From the NCBI GenBank assembly GCA_965247075.1, contig CBDFGK010000003.1:186001-250000 (forward strand): DNA of 64,000 nucleotides, given 5' to 3'. Positions within the stretch are counted from its first letter, which is position 1, and every line of letters begins with the position of its first letter. Shown here one piece after another: positions 48,808-58,274 of this stretch. Position numbers and translations under genes: made by a program. The notes below the pieces were generated by a model. The model made no database searches. It was not told the DNA's origin and saw only the letters and a list, made by a program, of their open reading frames with translations. The DNA is from CBDFGK01 sp965247075. GTDB taxonomy: Bacteria > Pseudomonadota > Gammaproteobacteria > Pseudomonadales > Halieaceae.

Positions 48808-49770
48808 ATGCAGGAAATTCGAGAACCCGTCAGGGCGGCGCTGGACGCCGTCAACCGGCTCATTATTGACAATCTGGAGTCAGACGTGGAACTGGTCGAG
48901 AACATCGGCCACTACATCGTCGACGCCGGCGGCAAGCGCTTGCGGCCACTACTGGCGCTGCTCGGCGCCGGCTGCTGTGGCTACCGGGGCGAACAGCACA
49001 TTACCTTTGCCGCGGTGATCGAATTTATTCACACCGCCACCCTGTTACATGACGATGTAGTAGACCTTTCCACCCTGCGCCGGGGTCGGCCCACGGCCAA
49101 TGCGAAATTCGGCAACGCTTCCAGCGTACTGGTCGGCGACTTTCTCTACACACGGGCTTTTCAGTTGATGGTAGAAATCGGCAACATGGATATCATGCAG
49201 GATATGGCGGCAACCACCAATATGATTGCTTCCGGCGAAGTACTGCAATTGGTGAGAGCGGGTAATCCGGACACCAGCGAACAGCAATACCTCGACGTTA
49301 TAACGCGCAAGACTGCCATCCTGTTTGCCTCCGCCTGCCTTGGCGTCGCGGCCCTTGCCGATCAGCCCATAGAGGTACGCAATTCACTGCGGGATTTTGG
49401 CCTCAATACCGGCATCGCCTTTCAAATTATTGATGATGCTCTTGACTACGAAGGTGATCCCGCCGCAATGGGCAAGAACATTGGCGATGATCTCAACGAG
49501 GGAAAAACAACCCTGCCGCTGATTCATGTATTACAGAACGGCAGCAGTGACGCACGTAATATTGTAGCGACTGCAATTCGGGAGAAGGATGCCGGCCTCA
49601 TCGATGATGTACTGGCGGCAGTGCGCAGCACCGGCTCACTGCAATACTCGCATGAGATAGCCGCCGCGTACCAGGCGCAGGCACTGCGTGCACTGGACAC
49701 GCTGCCCGCCGGCCCGCACCGTGACTCCATGCACGCAATTGCAGTATTGGCTATTCAGCGCGATCACTAG
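48808..49770 (+). CDS. ispB: Octaprenyl diphosphate synthase
   Basis: About 320 residues; ATG 48808 (MQEIREPVRAALDAV) fits the family N-terminus, while an ATG at 48778 is the upstream alternative. The two aspartate-rich motifs are LLHDDVVDLSTLRRG and IDDALDYEGD. It builds the side chain of ubiquinone by condensing isopentenyl diphosphate units. Divergent from rplU across a 218-base gap. Confidence 0.92.
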   Translation: MQEIREPVRAALDAVNRLIIDNLESDVELVENIGHYIVDAGGKRLRPLLALLGAGCCGYRGEQHITFAAVIEFIHTATLLHDDVVDLSTLRRGRPTANAKFGNASSVLVGDFLYTRAFQLMVEIGNMDIMQDMAATTNMIASGEVLQLVRAGNPDTSEQQYLDVITRKTAILFASACLGVAALADQPIEVRNSLRDFGLNTGIAFQIIDDALDYEGDPAAMGKNIGDDLNEGKTTLPLIHVLQNGSSDARNIVATAIREKDAGLIDDVLAAVRSTGSLQYSHEIAAAYQAQALRALDTLPAGPHRDSMHAIAVLAIQRDH

Positions 49771-49830
49771 ACATTATGTCTAACATTGCGGTGCCTGTGT
49801 CGGCTACCTATACTGCCGCCATAGCACTCG

Positions 49831-51489
49831 ATGGATACAGCAATGACCGAGCCGGCACCGGCACTGTTCCCGCACCCCGTCGCCGGGGCGAAGCTGGGCA
49901 CGCTCGCCGCACAGATTAAACAACAGTCGATAGCGCAATTGTTAGCGGACGACCCCGACCGAGCTGAACAATTCAGTTTGTCTGCGGCGGGCTGGCATCT
50001 GGATTATTCACGCCAATTGTTAAATCGGGAGATTCGCGACGCTCTGTTAGAGTTGGCTACCGAGGCTGGCCTTGCCCAGGCCAGAGAGACCTTATTCGAT
50101 GGCACGATAGTCAACCATACCGAGCATCGAGCAGCCCTTCACACGCTGCTGCGCGCCAGGGCGTCGACACCGCAACTGCAGTCGGATTGGCAGCAAATTC
50201 AGGCTTGCCGGCGGCGCATGGCGGCATGGGTTGAGAAGATCCACAGCGGTACGCACTGCGGCCACGACGGTGCTCGCATTACCGATGTGGTAAACCTTGG
50301 TATTGGCGGTTCTGACCTCGGTCCACGCATGGTGACCGAGTCTTTGCGCGCCTATCACAGTGGTGCAGTGAAGGTGCATTTTTGCGCCAACATTGATCCT
50401 GCAGAGCTGGCTGATGCGCTGGCGCCGCTGGACCCTGCCACTACCGTGTTCATCATTTGCTCCAAGACCCTGCGCACCGAAGAAACCTTGCACAATGCCC
50501 GGTCTGCCAAGCGCTGGTTACTCGCCAGTGGTGCCAGTGAAGATGCCGTGGCCGCACATTTCCTGGCTGTTAGCACCAACCTTGAAGCGGCTGAGAAGTT
50601 TGGCATTCCCGCTGACAACATACTGCCAATCCGGGATTGGGTGGGCGGTCGCTATAGTCTCTGGTCGGCGGTTGGCTGGAGCATCGCTTTCGCCATAGGC
50701 AATCCGGCATTCGATGAATTGCTCTGTGGCGCAGAACAAATGGATACGCACTTTCGCAGCGCTCCACTGGCTGTCAACCTGCCAGTAGTAATGAGCCTGC
50801 TGGAAGTCTGGGCCGTTAACTTTTTTGGCGCCCGCAGCCAGGCTGTTATTCCCTATCACCACCGACTGCGCAGGCTGCCCGCATTCTTACAGCAGCTTTC
50901 CATGGAGAGTAACGGCAAGCGCGTCAACCTGCACGGACAGACAATTGGCTATGCTACTGCTCCCGTGTTGTGGGGCGAGGAAGGCAGCAATGGCCAGCAC
51001 TCCTTTCACCAACTGCTACACCAGGGTACCGTGCATTGTCCGGTAGACTTCATTGTGCCCATGCGTGCTGCCAACGGAGCTGATACCGAGGCACAACAAC
51101 GCCTGGTGGCCAATTGCCTGGCACAGGGACAGGCGCTGCTATTGGGGCGTGACCGGCAATCCTGCCAGCAGGCCCTTTTAGAGCGGGGTGTAGATGAAGC
51201 ACGGGCGGTTGAACTGGCACCACACCTGGTGGTGCCAGGCAACAAACCCAGCAGCACGCTCAGCTGCCGGCAGCTGACTCCCAGTACGCTGGGCGCACTG
51301 ATCGCTCTGTATGAACACAAGACTTTCTGTAGCGGGCACATTTGGAAAATCAACTCGTTTGATCAATGGGGTGTGGAATTGGGCAAGGAACTGGGTACGA
51401 CAATTTACCAGGCGATGACTGAGGCGGGGACTGTTACCGGGGACGCATCCACCAACGCGCTTTTGCAGCGCTGGCGACATGAGCACTAA
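49831..51489 (+). CDS. pgi: Glucose-6-phosphate isomerase
   Basis: 552 residues. Conserved NLGIGGSDLGPRMVTESL, GGRYSLWSAVGWSIA and HIWKINSFDQWGVELGKELG near the C-terminus. It interconverts glucose-6-phosphate and fructose-6-phosphate, supplying sugar-nucleotide synthesis genes nearby. An internal ATG four codons in is an alternative start. The 3' end overlaps the next gene by 11 bases. Confidence 0.95.
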   Translation: MDTAMTEPAPALFPHPVAGAKLGTLAAQIKQQSIAQLLADDPDRAEQFSLSAAGWHLDYSRQLLNREIRDALLELATEAGLAQARETLFDGTIVNHTEHRAALHTLLRARASTPQLQSDWQQIQACRRRMAAWVEKIHSGTHCGHDGARITDVVNLGIGGSDLGPRMVTESLRAYHSGAVKVHFCANIDPAELADALAPLDPATTVFIICSKTLRTEETLHNARSAKRWLLASGASEDAVAAHFLAVSTNLEAAEKFGIPADNILPIRDWVGGRYSLWSAVGWSIAFAIGNPAFDELLCGAEQMDTHFRSAPLAVNLPVVMSLLEVWAVNFFGARSQAVIPYHHRLRRLPAFLQQLSMESNGKRVNLHGQTIGYATAPVLWGEEGSNGQHSFHQLLHQGTVHCPVDFIVPMRAANGADTEAQQRLVANCLAQGQALLLGRDRQSCQQALLERGVDEARAVELAPHLVVPGNKPSSTLSCRQLTPSTLGALIALYEHKTFCSGHIWKINSFDQWGVELGKELGTTIYQAMTEAGTVTGDASTNALLQRWRHEH

Positions 51490-52741
51490 GTCTATCGCTG
51501 TAGTGGGACTTGGCTATGTCGGCCTGCCACTGGCACTGGCACTTTCGAAACAGCACCAGACCATCGGCTTTGATATCAGCGAAGAGCGAATTTCCAAGCT
51601 GCGCCTGGGCGAAGATATCACTGGAGATGTTGCCGCTGAGTTACTCAGCAGCTCAGCCCTGACGCTGTCCAACAGCAGCGAAGACCTTGCCGCTGTGGAC
51701 ATTTACATCGTCACTGTACCAACACCCATCGATGCCGGCAGGCGGCCAGACCTGCACCCACTGGGCGCTGCCAGCGGCCTGATAGGAGAAGCACTACAGC
51801 CGGGAAACATCGTGATATACGAGTCCACTGTCTATCCAGGCTGTAGCGAGGAGTACTGTGTGCCTATTCTGGAACGGGCCTCCGGACTGGTTTTCAACCG
51901 GGACTTCTTTGTGGGTTACAGCCCGGAGCGCATCAATCCCGGCGACACTACGCGGGGGCTGGCAGATATCATCAAGATTACCGCCGGCTCGACTCCTGAA
52001 ATTGCCCAACAGGTGGACGCCCTGTATCGCTCAATCATCGACGCGGGTACCTTCCCGGTCAGCAGTATTCGTGTGGCGGAGGCAGCCAAGGTCATCGAAA
52101 ACACCCAGCGCGACGTCAATATTGCGCTCACCAACGAATTCGCCCAGATTTTCAAACGGCTGGCTATTGATACGGAGGAGGTGCTGGCGGCGGCAGGTAG
52201 CAAATGGAATTTCCTGCCCTTTCGCCCCGGCCTGGTGGGTGGTCACTGTATTGGCGTCGACCCATACTATCTGGTACACCGGGCCGAGCAGACCGGCTAT
52301 TACCCGGAGATAATCTCTGCCAGCCGCCGCCTCAATGACCAGATAGGCAAACAGGTGGCGCTCGAGGTGATGCAAATCATGACCCAGCGCCGCCTGCACA
52401 TCGTTGATTCTCGAATCCTGGTACTGGGACTGGCGTTCAAGCCCAATTGCAGCGATCTGCGCAATACCTTGGTAACCGACATCATTGGCGAACTGAAGAG
52501 CAGCAATGCGAATGTCGCCGTCTACGATCCCAGGGTAAATGCCGACGAAGCAGAGCGGGAACTGGCTATAAAGCTTATAGAAAGCCCTGCGTCGGGCTAC
52601 GATGCCGTGGTGCTGGCAGTAGGCCACGATTGTTTCAGGGACCTGGGCGCCGCCAAAATCCGCGACCTCTGCAAAAATGGCGGCGTGCTGTATGACGCCA
52701 CCTACCTGCTACCTTCAGGGGAGGTAGACGGAAGGCTTTAG
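51479..52741 (+). CDS. UDP-sugar 6-dehydrogenase (TviB/WbpO-like)
   Basis: 420 residues. Rossmann IAVVGLGYVGLPLALAL, central dehydrogenase domain, and catalytic Cys257 in GLVGGHCIGVDPYY. Such enzymes oxidise UDP-GalNAc, UDP-GlcNAc or UDP-Glc to the uronic acid. VENTQRDVNIALTNEF-type helix and resemblance to TviB suggest an N-acetylhexosamine substrate, but this is inferred. It probably feeds a capsule or O-antigen. Convergent with algC (4-base overlap). Confidence 0.88.
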   Translation: MSTKSIAVVGLGYVGLPLALALSKQHQTIGFDISEERISKLRLGEDITGDVAAELLSSSALTLSNSSEDLAAVDIYIVTVPTPIDAGRRPDLHPLGAASGLIGEALQPGNIVIYESTVYPGCSEEYCVPILERASGLVFNRDFFVGYSPERINPGDTTRGLADIIKITAGSTPEIAQQVDALYRSIIDAGTFPVSSIRVAEAAKVIENTQRDVNIALTNEFAQIFKRLAIDTEEVLAAAGSKWNFLPFRPGLVGGHCIGVDPYYLVHRAEQTGYYPEIISASRRLNDQIGKQVALEVMQIMTQRRLHIVDSRILVLGLAFKPNCSDLRNTLVTDIIGELKSSNANVAVYDPRVNADEAERELAIKLIESPASGYDAVVLAVGHDCFRDLGAAKIRDLCKNGGVLYDATYLLPSGEVDGRL

Positions 52742-54087
52742 CCGTCTATGATAGCCAGCAGCTCAGCGGTCCTGGCTTCCATGAGGGCCGGGTCGCCCCT
52801 ACTCTCAACATTGAGACGTACCACCGGTTCGGTGTTGGACATGCGCAGGTTAAAGCGCCAGTCCTCATACTCAATGCTCAAGCCATCGGTGTGATCAACC
52901 AGACTGGCGCCGGCGCCGTAGCGTTCCTCTGCCGCTGCCAATACCTGTGCCGGCGCATCAATTTCACGATTAATTTCTCCGCTGCAGGGAAAGGCCGCCA
53001 TGCGCTCGGCAACCAGTTCTGACAGGGACTGGCCATGTTTGCCGATAAGCTCACACACCAGCAACCAGGGAATCATGCCACTGTCACAGTAGGCGAAATC
53101 CCTGAAATAATGGTGAGCACTCATTTCACCGCCATAAACGGCATTTTCAGCGCGCATTCGCTCCTTGATAAAGGCATGGCCGGTTTTACTCTGCACAGGC
53201 TCACCGCCTAACTGGCTGACAATCTCGCGGGTATTCCAGGTCAGGCGCGGGTCGTGCACGACTTTACCGCCGCCATCGCGTTGCATAAATGATTCCGCCA
53301 GCAGGCCCACCAGGTAATAACCCTCAATGAACTCGCCGGTTTCGTCGAAAAAGAAGCAGCGATCGAAGTCGCCGTCCCAGGCGATGCCAAGGTCGGCACC
53401 GTGCTCTCGCACCGCCGCTGCGGTAACTGCTCGATTTTCTACTAACAGGGGATTGGGCACACCGTTGGGGAAGTTACCGTCTGCTTCATGTTGCAACTTG
53501 ATGAATTCGAAAGGCAGGTCTGCCTCGATGCGATCTATCACGTCACCGGCACCGCCATTGCCAGCGTTAACCACCAACTCCAGGGGCTTGAGCGCCGCGA
53601 CATCCACGTAAGACAGCAAGTGCTCAATGTAGGCAGAACCGGTATCCAGCGGTTGCCAACCGCCACGCTCAGTGACTGGATCAAACCGGTTGCGCTCGGC
53701 CAGCGCCTTGATATCAAACAAACCACTGTCGCCACTGATCGGCTGCGAACCGGCCCGCACGAATTTCATGCCGTTGTAATCTTTGGGGTTGTGGCTGGCG
53801 GTAACCACAATACCGCCACCCATATGCGCATGGGAGGTGGCAAAATAAATCTCTTCAGTGCCGCACTGGCCGATGTCAAATACATCTACGCCCGCATCGC
53901 GCAAGCCATCCGCCAGGGCTACCTTGATCTGCTCACTGGTGAGGCGGATGTCGTGCCCCACCACCACGGTGTCGGGTTTCACGACTTCGGCGTAGGCGCG
54001 CCCGATGCGGTAGGCAATGTCTTCATTGAGTTGATCGGGGATGCGGCCACGCACATCATAGGCCTTGAAACAGGTTAATTCACTCAT
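52738..54087 (-). CDS. algC: Phosphomannomutase/phosphoglucomutase
   Basis: 449 residues. Phosphoserine at 98 in VVTASHNPKDYNGMKF and metal-binding DGDFDRC at about 238-244. The N-terminus FKAYDVRGRIPDQL and C-terminal phosphate-binding RMSNTEPVVRLN are typical of AlgC/ManB. It makes mannose-1-P and glucose-1-P, feeding GalU and ManC next to it. It overlaps galU by four bases. Confidence 0.9.
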   Translation of the reverse strand: MSELTCFKAYDVRGRIPDQLNEDIAYRIGRAYAEVVKPDTVVVGHDIRLTSEQIKVALADGLRDAGVDVFDIGQCGTEEIYFATSHAHMGGGIVVTASHNPKDYNGMKFVRAGSQPISGDSGLFDIKALAERNRFDPVTERGGWQPLDTGSAYIEHLLSYVDVAALKPLELVVNAGNGGAGDVIDRIEADLPFEFIKLQHEADGNFPNGVPNPLLVENRAVTAAAVREHGADLGIAWDGDFDRCFFFDETGEFIEGYYLVGLLAESFMQRDGGGKVVHDPRLTWNTREIVSQLGGEPVQSKTGHAFIKERMRAENAVYGGEMSAHHYFRDFAYCDSGMIPWLLVCELIGKHGQSLSELVAERMAAFPCSGEINREIDAPAQVLAAAEERYGAGASLVDHTDGLSIEYEDWRFNLRMSNTEPVVRLNVESRGDPALMEARTAELLAIIDG

Positions 54088-54920
54088 GCCCGGTTCGTGT
54101 AAACGTGTTCAAAAACATGGTTGGTGGCCTCTACAAAGCCGGGCACAGTGCCACAGTCAAAGCGGTGCCCTTTGAATTTGTAGGCCAGGACGCATCCGGC
54201 TTTAGCCTGGGTCATCAGGGCATCGGTTATTTGCACTTCACCGTTTTTGCCGGGTGGGGTGTTCCTGAGAATGTCGAAAATATCCGGTGTCAAAATATAG
54301 CGACCAATAATTGCCAGGTTGGAAGGTGCATTTTCCGGCGCCGGCTTTTCGACCATATTCTCGATCCGGTACAGGCCATCCCCGATGGCCTCACCGGCGA
54401 TCACACCATATTTGTGTGTCTGGTCGGCAGGTACGTCCTGTATTGCCACAATGCTGCAGTCAAACCGGCGATACAAGTCCGCCATTTGTGACAACACACC
54501 GGCTCCACCGTTAAGGCAGAGATCATCAGACAAAACGACGCCAAAGGGTTCGTTACCGATCAGCGGCTCACCGGTCAAAATCGCGTGTCCCAGGCCCTTC
54601 ATCGAGCGCTGGCGCACCATGGTGAACACCCCCTTATCCAGCACATGGCGAATACTTTTCAGGTAAACCTCTTTATCGGTGCCGGCGATCTGATTTTCCA
54701 GTTCGTAGCTGATATCGAAGTGATCGGTGATGGCCCGTTTACCGCGGCCAGTCACAAAAGAAATGGTGGTCATACCCGCTTCAATTGCTTCCTCCACGCC
54801 ATACTGCACCAGCGGCTTGTTAACAATCGGCAGCATTTCCTTGGGCATGCTCTTGGTGGCCGGCAAGAACCGCGTACCGTACCCCGCTACCGGGAACAGG
54901 CATTTATTGATCATCGTCAA
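54084..54920 (-). CDS. galU: UTP-glucose-1-phosphate uridylyltransferase
   Basis: 278 residues. GYGTRFLPATKSMPKEMLPI at the N-terminus binds the nucleotide; GLGHAILTGEPLIG and later blocks match GalU. It makes UDP-glucose, needed for the UDP-sugar dehydrogenase and for surface glycans. Middle gene of a manC-galU-algC operon. Confidence 0.95.
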   Translation of the reverse strand: MTMINKCLFPVAGYGTRFLPATKSMPKEMLPIVNKPLVQYGVEEAIEAGMTTISFVTGRGKRAITDHFDISYELENQIAGTDKEVYLKSIRHVLDKGVFTMVRQRSMKGLGHAILTGEPLIGNEPFGVVLSDDLCLNGGAGVLSQMADLYRRFDCSIVAIQDVPADQTHKYGVIAGEAIGDGLYRIENMVEKPAPENAPSNLAIIGRYILTPDIFDILRNTPPGKNGEVQITDALMTQAKAGCVLAYKFKGHRFDCGTVPGFVEATNHVFEHVYTNRA

Positions 54921-54941
54921 TCTCCATCTGACTACCTTCCA

Positions 54942-56354
54942 TCAACCGTCGCTGCGCCCATAGATATCCTCATAGCGCACAATATCATCCTCACCCAGAT
55001 AGGAACCTGACTGCACTTCAATTAACTCAAGCGGGATACAGCCGGGGTTGGCCAGTCGATGCTTGTGGCCCAGCGGGATGTAGGTAGACTCGTCCTCGCG
55101 CAGCGTAAACACTTTGTCTTCACAGGTCACTTCACCGGTTCCATTCACCACAATCCAGTGCTCGGCGCGGTGATGGTGCTTTTGCAGGGATAGCTTCTGG
55201 CCGGGGTTGACCACGATGCTTTTTACCTGGAAGCGATCACTGGTTATCAGCGATTCATAGAACCCCCAGGGGCGATAAACACGGGCGTGTACATTAGCCT
55301 CAGCGCGATTACTGGATTTGAGCGCTGTCACCAGGCGCTTCACATCCTGCACCGTATCCCGGTGCGATACCAGCACAGCATCGGCAGTCTCCACGACCAC
55401 CAGGTCACTGACGCCGGTGACGGCCAGCAGCCTCGATTCGCTGCGCAAATAGTTGTTCTTGCTCTGGTCTACCAGCACATCGCCCTGCACAACATTGCCC
55501 TGGTCGTCGGCCTCACCCACATCCCACAACGCTGACCAGGCGCCCACATCGCTCCAGCCACAATCAAGCGTGGCAACGGCACCGCGCCCGGTTTTCTCCA
55601 GCACCGCATAATCTATTGAATCGCTGGGGCAAGCGGCAAAAATATCGGCATCCAGGCGCACGAAGTCCAGGTCTGCGTTAGCGCCCTCCAGGGCATTGAC
55701 GCAAGCCTCCAGCATGGCCGGAGCGAGCACTCGCAGTTCGTCAATGTAGGCGCGCGCAGAAAATAAAAATTTGCCGCTGTTCCACAGGTAATCGCCACTT
55801 TGCAGGTAGCTTTGCGCGGTGGCGGCGTCTGGTTTTTCCACAAAGCTCTCCAGTGCATACAAGCCACCGCCCAGCCCCTCGCCGCGCTTGATATAGCCAT
55901 AGCCAGTCTCAGGCCGGGTCGGAACCACACCAAATGTCACCAGCTGCCCCTGCTCTGCCAGTGGCAACGCCTCCAGCACAGCGCTGTGAAATGCCGCCGG
56001 GTTCTCAACCAGGTGATCTGCCGGCAAAACCAGCAATATTGTGTCCTCATCGCTCTTCAGGGCCTGCAGGGCCGCCACGGCAACCGCTGGCGCTGTATTG
56101 CGACCACAGGGCTCCAGTACAATTTCAGCGCCGGCCAGATCGGCCTCGCGCAGCTGTTGAGCGACTATAAAGCGGTGCTCCTCATTACACACCACCATGG
56201 GTGGCTGCGCCGACAGCGCCTCCAGGCGATGCAGGGTATCCACCAGCATGGACTGCTCTCCCGCCAGCGGTAAAAATTGCTTGGGGTACGCTTCCCGCGA
56301 TACCGGCCACAAGCGACTGCCCACTCCACCGGAGAGAAGCACGGGTTTCAACAT
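54942..56354 (-). CDS. manC: Bifunctional mannose-6-phosphate isomerase / GDP-mannose pyrophosphorylase
   Basis: 470 residues. N-terminal pyrophosphorylase motif LSGGVGSRLWPVSREAYPKQ and VEKPDAATAQSYL. The C-terminal cupin domain (PWGFYESLITSDRFQVK, LSLQKHHHRAEHWIVV, IPLGHKHRLANPG) is the isomerase. It provides GDP-mannose for polysaccharides. First gene of the operon with galU and algC. Confidence 0.92.
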   Translation of the reverse strand: MLKPVLLSGGVGSRLWPVSREAYPKQFLPLAGEQSMLVDTLHRLEALSAQPPMVVCNEEHRFIVAQQLREADLAGAEIVLEPCGRNTAPAVAVAALQALKSDEDTILLVLPADHLVENPAAFHSAVLEALPLAEQGQLVTFGVVPTRPETGYGYIKRGEGLGGGLYALESFVEKPDAATAQSYLQSGDYLWNSGKFLFSARAYIDELRVLAPAMLEACVNALEGANADLDFVRLDADIFAACPSDSIDYAVLEKTGRGAVATLDCGWSDVGAWSALWDVGEADDQGNVVQGDVLVDQSKNNYLRSESRLLAVTGVSDLVVVETADAVLVSHRDTVQDVKRLVTALKSSNRAEANVHARVYRPWGFYESLITSDRFQVKSIVVNPGQKLSLQKHHHRAEHWIVVNGTGEVTCEDKVFTLREDESTYIPLGHKHRLANPGCIPLELIEVQSGSYLGEDDIVRYEDIYGRSDG

Positions 56355-56516
56355 GGTATATCCTTACATTGGTAACCGCTGAATATGGGTGACAACTGAG
56401 GTCTGGCGTAAAATGCACGCATCCGTAAAAATCCTGGTCAACCATGATAACCCACGCTGGACATGTGGTCACCAGAGATTAAAATAGGCAACCCGCGCAA
56501 ACCCCTTGGATATACT

Positions 56517-57044
56517 ATGACTGAACAAAGGTCTCAACAGAGTTCCTACGACCGGGAAGAACTTGTCGCCTGCGGTTTGGGTGAGCTATTTGGCCCCGGC
56601 AATGCCCGGTTGCCACTGGGCAATATGCTGATGCTGGATCGAATCGTGACGATCAGTTCTGACGGTGGTGAACATGGCAAGGGGGAGATTATTGCCGAGC
56701 TGGATATCACGCCCGACTTGTGGTTCTTCGATTGTCATTTTCATGGCGACCCGGTTATGCCCGGCTGCCTGGGGCTGGACGCCATGTGGCAATTGGTTGG
56801 ATTTTTCCTGGGCTGGCGCGGCAACCCGGGACGGGGCCGGGCCCTGGGCGCAGGCGAGATAAAATTCACCGGGGAAATACTACCCGGCTCCAGCAAAGTG
56901 GACTACAACATCACTATGAAACGTGTCATTGAGCGCAGACTTGTTATGGGCATCGCCGATGGCACTGTTTCCGTCGATGGGGAAATCATATACACCGCAA
57001 AGGACCTGCGGGTAGGTTTATTCAAAGCATCGGAATCGCTATAG
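56517..57044 (+). CDS. fabA: 3-hydroxydecanoyl-ACP dehydratase/isomerase
   Basis: 175 residues from the ATG at 56517; the frame is open from 56463 but MTEQRSQQ fits the family start. Active-site His74 and Asp88 in CHFHGDPVMPGCLGLDAMW. It introduces the cis double bond of unsaturated fatty acids. Nine bases before fabB on the same strand. No FabR-type operator recognised upstream. Confidence 0.96.
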   Translation: MTEQRSQQSSYDREELVACGLGELFGPGNARLPLGNMLMLDRIVTISSDGGEHGKGEIIAELDITPDLWFFDCHFHGDPVMPGCLGLDAMWQLVGFFLGWRGNPGRGRALGAGEIKFTGEILPGSSKVDYNITMKRVIERRLVMGIADGTVSVDGEIIYTAKDLRVGLFKASESL

Positions 57045-57053
57045 GAAAGCACT

Positions 57054-58274
57054 ATGAGCAAACGCGTTGTTATTACAGGTTTAGGCGTTACTTCTTGTCT
57101 GGGTACAGACCCGGCCACGGTAACAGCCTCATTGCGAGACGGTCGCTCCGGCATCAGTTTTCAACAGGAACAGGTGGATATGGGCATGAAGAGCCACATA
57201 GCCGGCTCCATTGACCTCAACCTGAGTGAACACATAGACCGCAAACAATTGCGATTTATGGGCCACGCGGCCGCCTATGCCTACCTCTCCATGCAGCATG
57301 CAATCGCCGATGCCGGCCTGGATGAAAACCAGGTGTCCAATGTTCGCAGCGGTATAATTGCCGGTTCGGGCGGCGCTACCTCTTCCAGCCAGGTCGAAGC
57401 TGCCGACATCTTGCGCGACCGGGGCCTGCGCCGGGTCGGTCCCTACCGGGTAACCCAGACCATGGCCAGCACTGTGTCTGCCTGTCTCGCCACGCCTTTC
57501 AAAATAAAGGGCATCAACTATTCCATTTCCAGCGCCTGTAGCACCAGTGCCCATTGTATTGGCAACGGTATGGAACAAATCCAGTTGGACAAGCAGGACA
57601 TTATCTTTGCCGGCGGTGGTGAAGAACTGCACTGGACGCTCAGCTCCCTGTTCGACGCCATGGGTGCGCTCTCTACCAAATATAACGAAACACCGGAGCG
57701 CGCCTCACGGGCCTATGATGCCAATCGCGATGGCTTTGTGATCGCCGGGGGCGGCGGCATGCTGGTACTGGAGGAGTTGGAGCACGCACAGGCACGCGGC
57801 GCGAAAATATATGCTGAACTGGTGGGCTACGGTGCCACCTCTGACGGTTATGACATGGTTTCACCTTCCGGTGAAGGAGCAGTGCGCTGCATGCAGCAGG
57901 CGATGTCGACAGTTAGTGGTGACATTGACTACATCAACGCCCATGGTACCAGCACACCTGCCGGCGACATGCAGGAACTGAAAGCCGTCAAGGAGGCCTT
58001 TGCCGGCACAACAATCCCTCTGGTTGGGTCCACCAAGTCACTCTCTGGTCACTCTCTGGGGGCCGCCGGTGTGCAGGAAGCCATCTATTCCCTACTGATG
58101 ATGCAGGAAGATTTTGTGGCGGCGTCAGCCAATATTGAAGAGCTGGACCCGGAGGCCGAGGAAATGCCCATTGCGCAAACGCGCAAGGACAACGCGAATC
58201 TACAACGGGTAATGTCGAATAGCTTCGGCTTCGGTGGCACTAACGCTGCGCTGGTTTTTCAGCGATTCAGTTGA
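57054..58274 (+). CDS. fabB: 3-oxoacyl-ACP synthase I
   Basis: 406 residues. Catalytic Cys162 in SISSACSTSAHCIGNG, His in NAHGTSTPAGD and the GSTKSLSGHSLGAAG block. Elongates the unsaturated intermediates made by FabA. The end overlaps the convergent moeA end by 16 bases. Confidence 0.96.
   Translation: MSKRVVITGLGVTSCLGTDPATVTASLRDGRSGISFQQEQVDMGMKSHIAGSIDLNLSEHIDRKQLRFMGHAAAYAYLSMQHAIADAGLDENQVSNVRSGIIAGSGGATSSSQVEAADILRDRGLRRVGPYRVTQTMASTVSACLATPFKIKGINYSISSACSTSAHCIGNGMEQIQLDKQDIIFAGGGEELHWTLSSLFDAMGALSTKYNETPERASRAYDANRDGFVIAGGGGMLVLEELEHAQARGAKIYAELVGYGATSDGYDMVSPSGEGAVRCMQQAMSTVSGDIDYINAHGTSTPAGDMQELKAVKEAFAGTTIPLVGSTKSLSGHSLGAAGVQEAIYSLLMMQEDFVAASANIEELDPEAEEMPIAQTRKDNANLQRVMSNSFGFGGTNAALVFQRFS

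Noticed and set aside
48125..49018. 297-codon plus-strand frame covering rplU and rpmA
   Set aside because: Antisense to L21 and L27; its C-terminal part is also out of frame with ispB.
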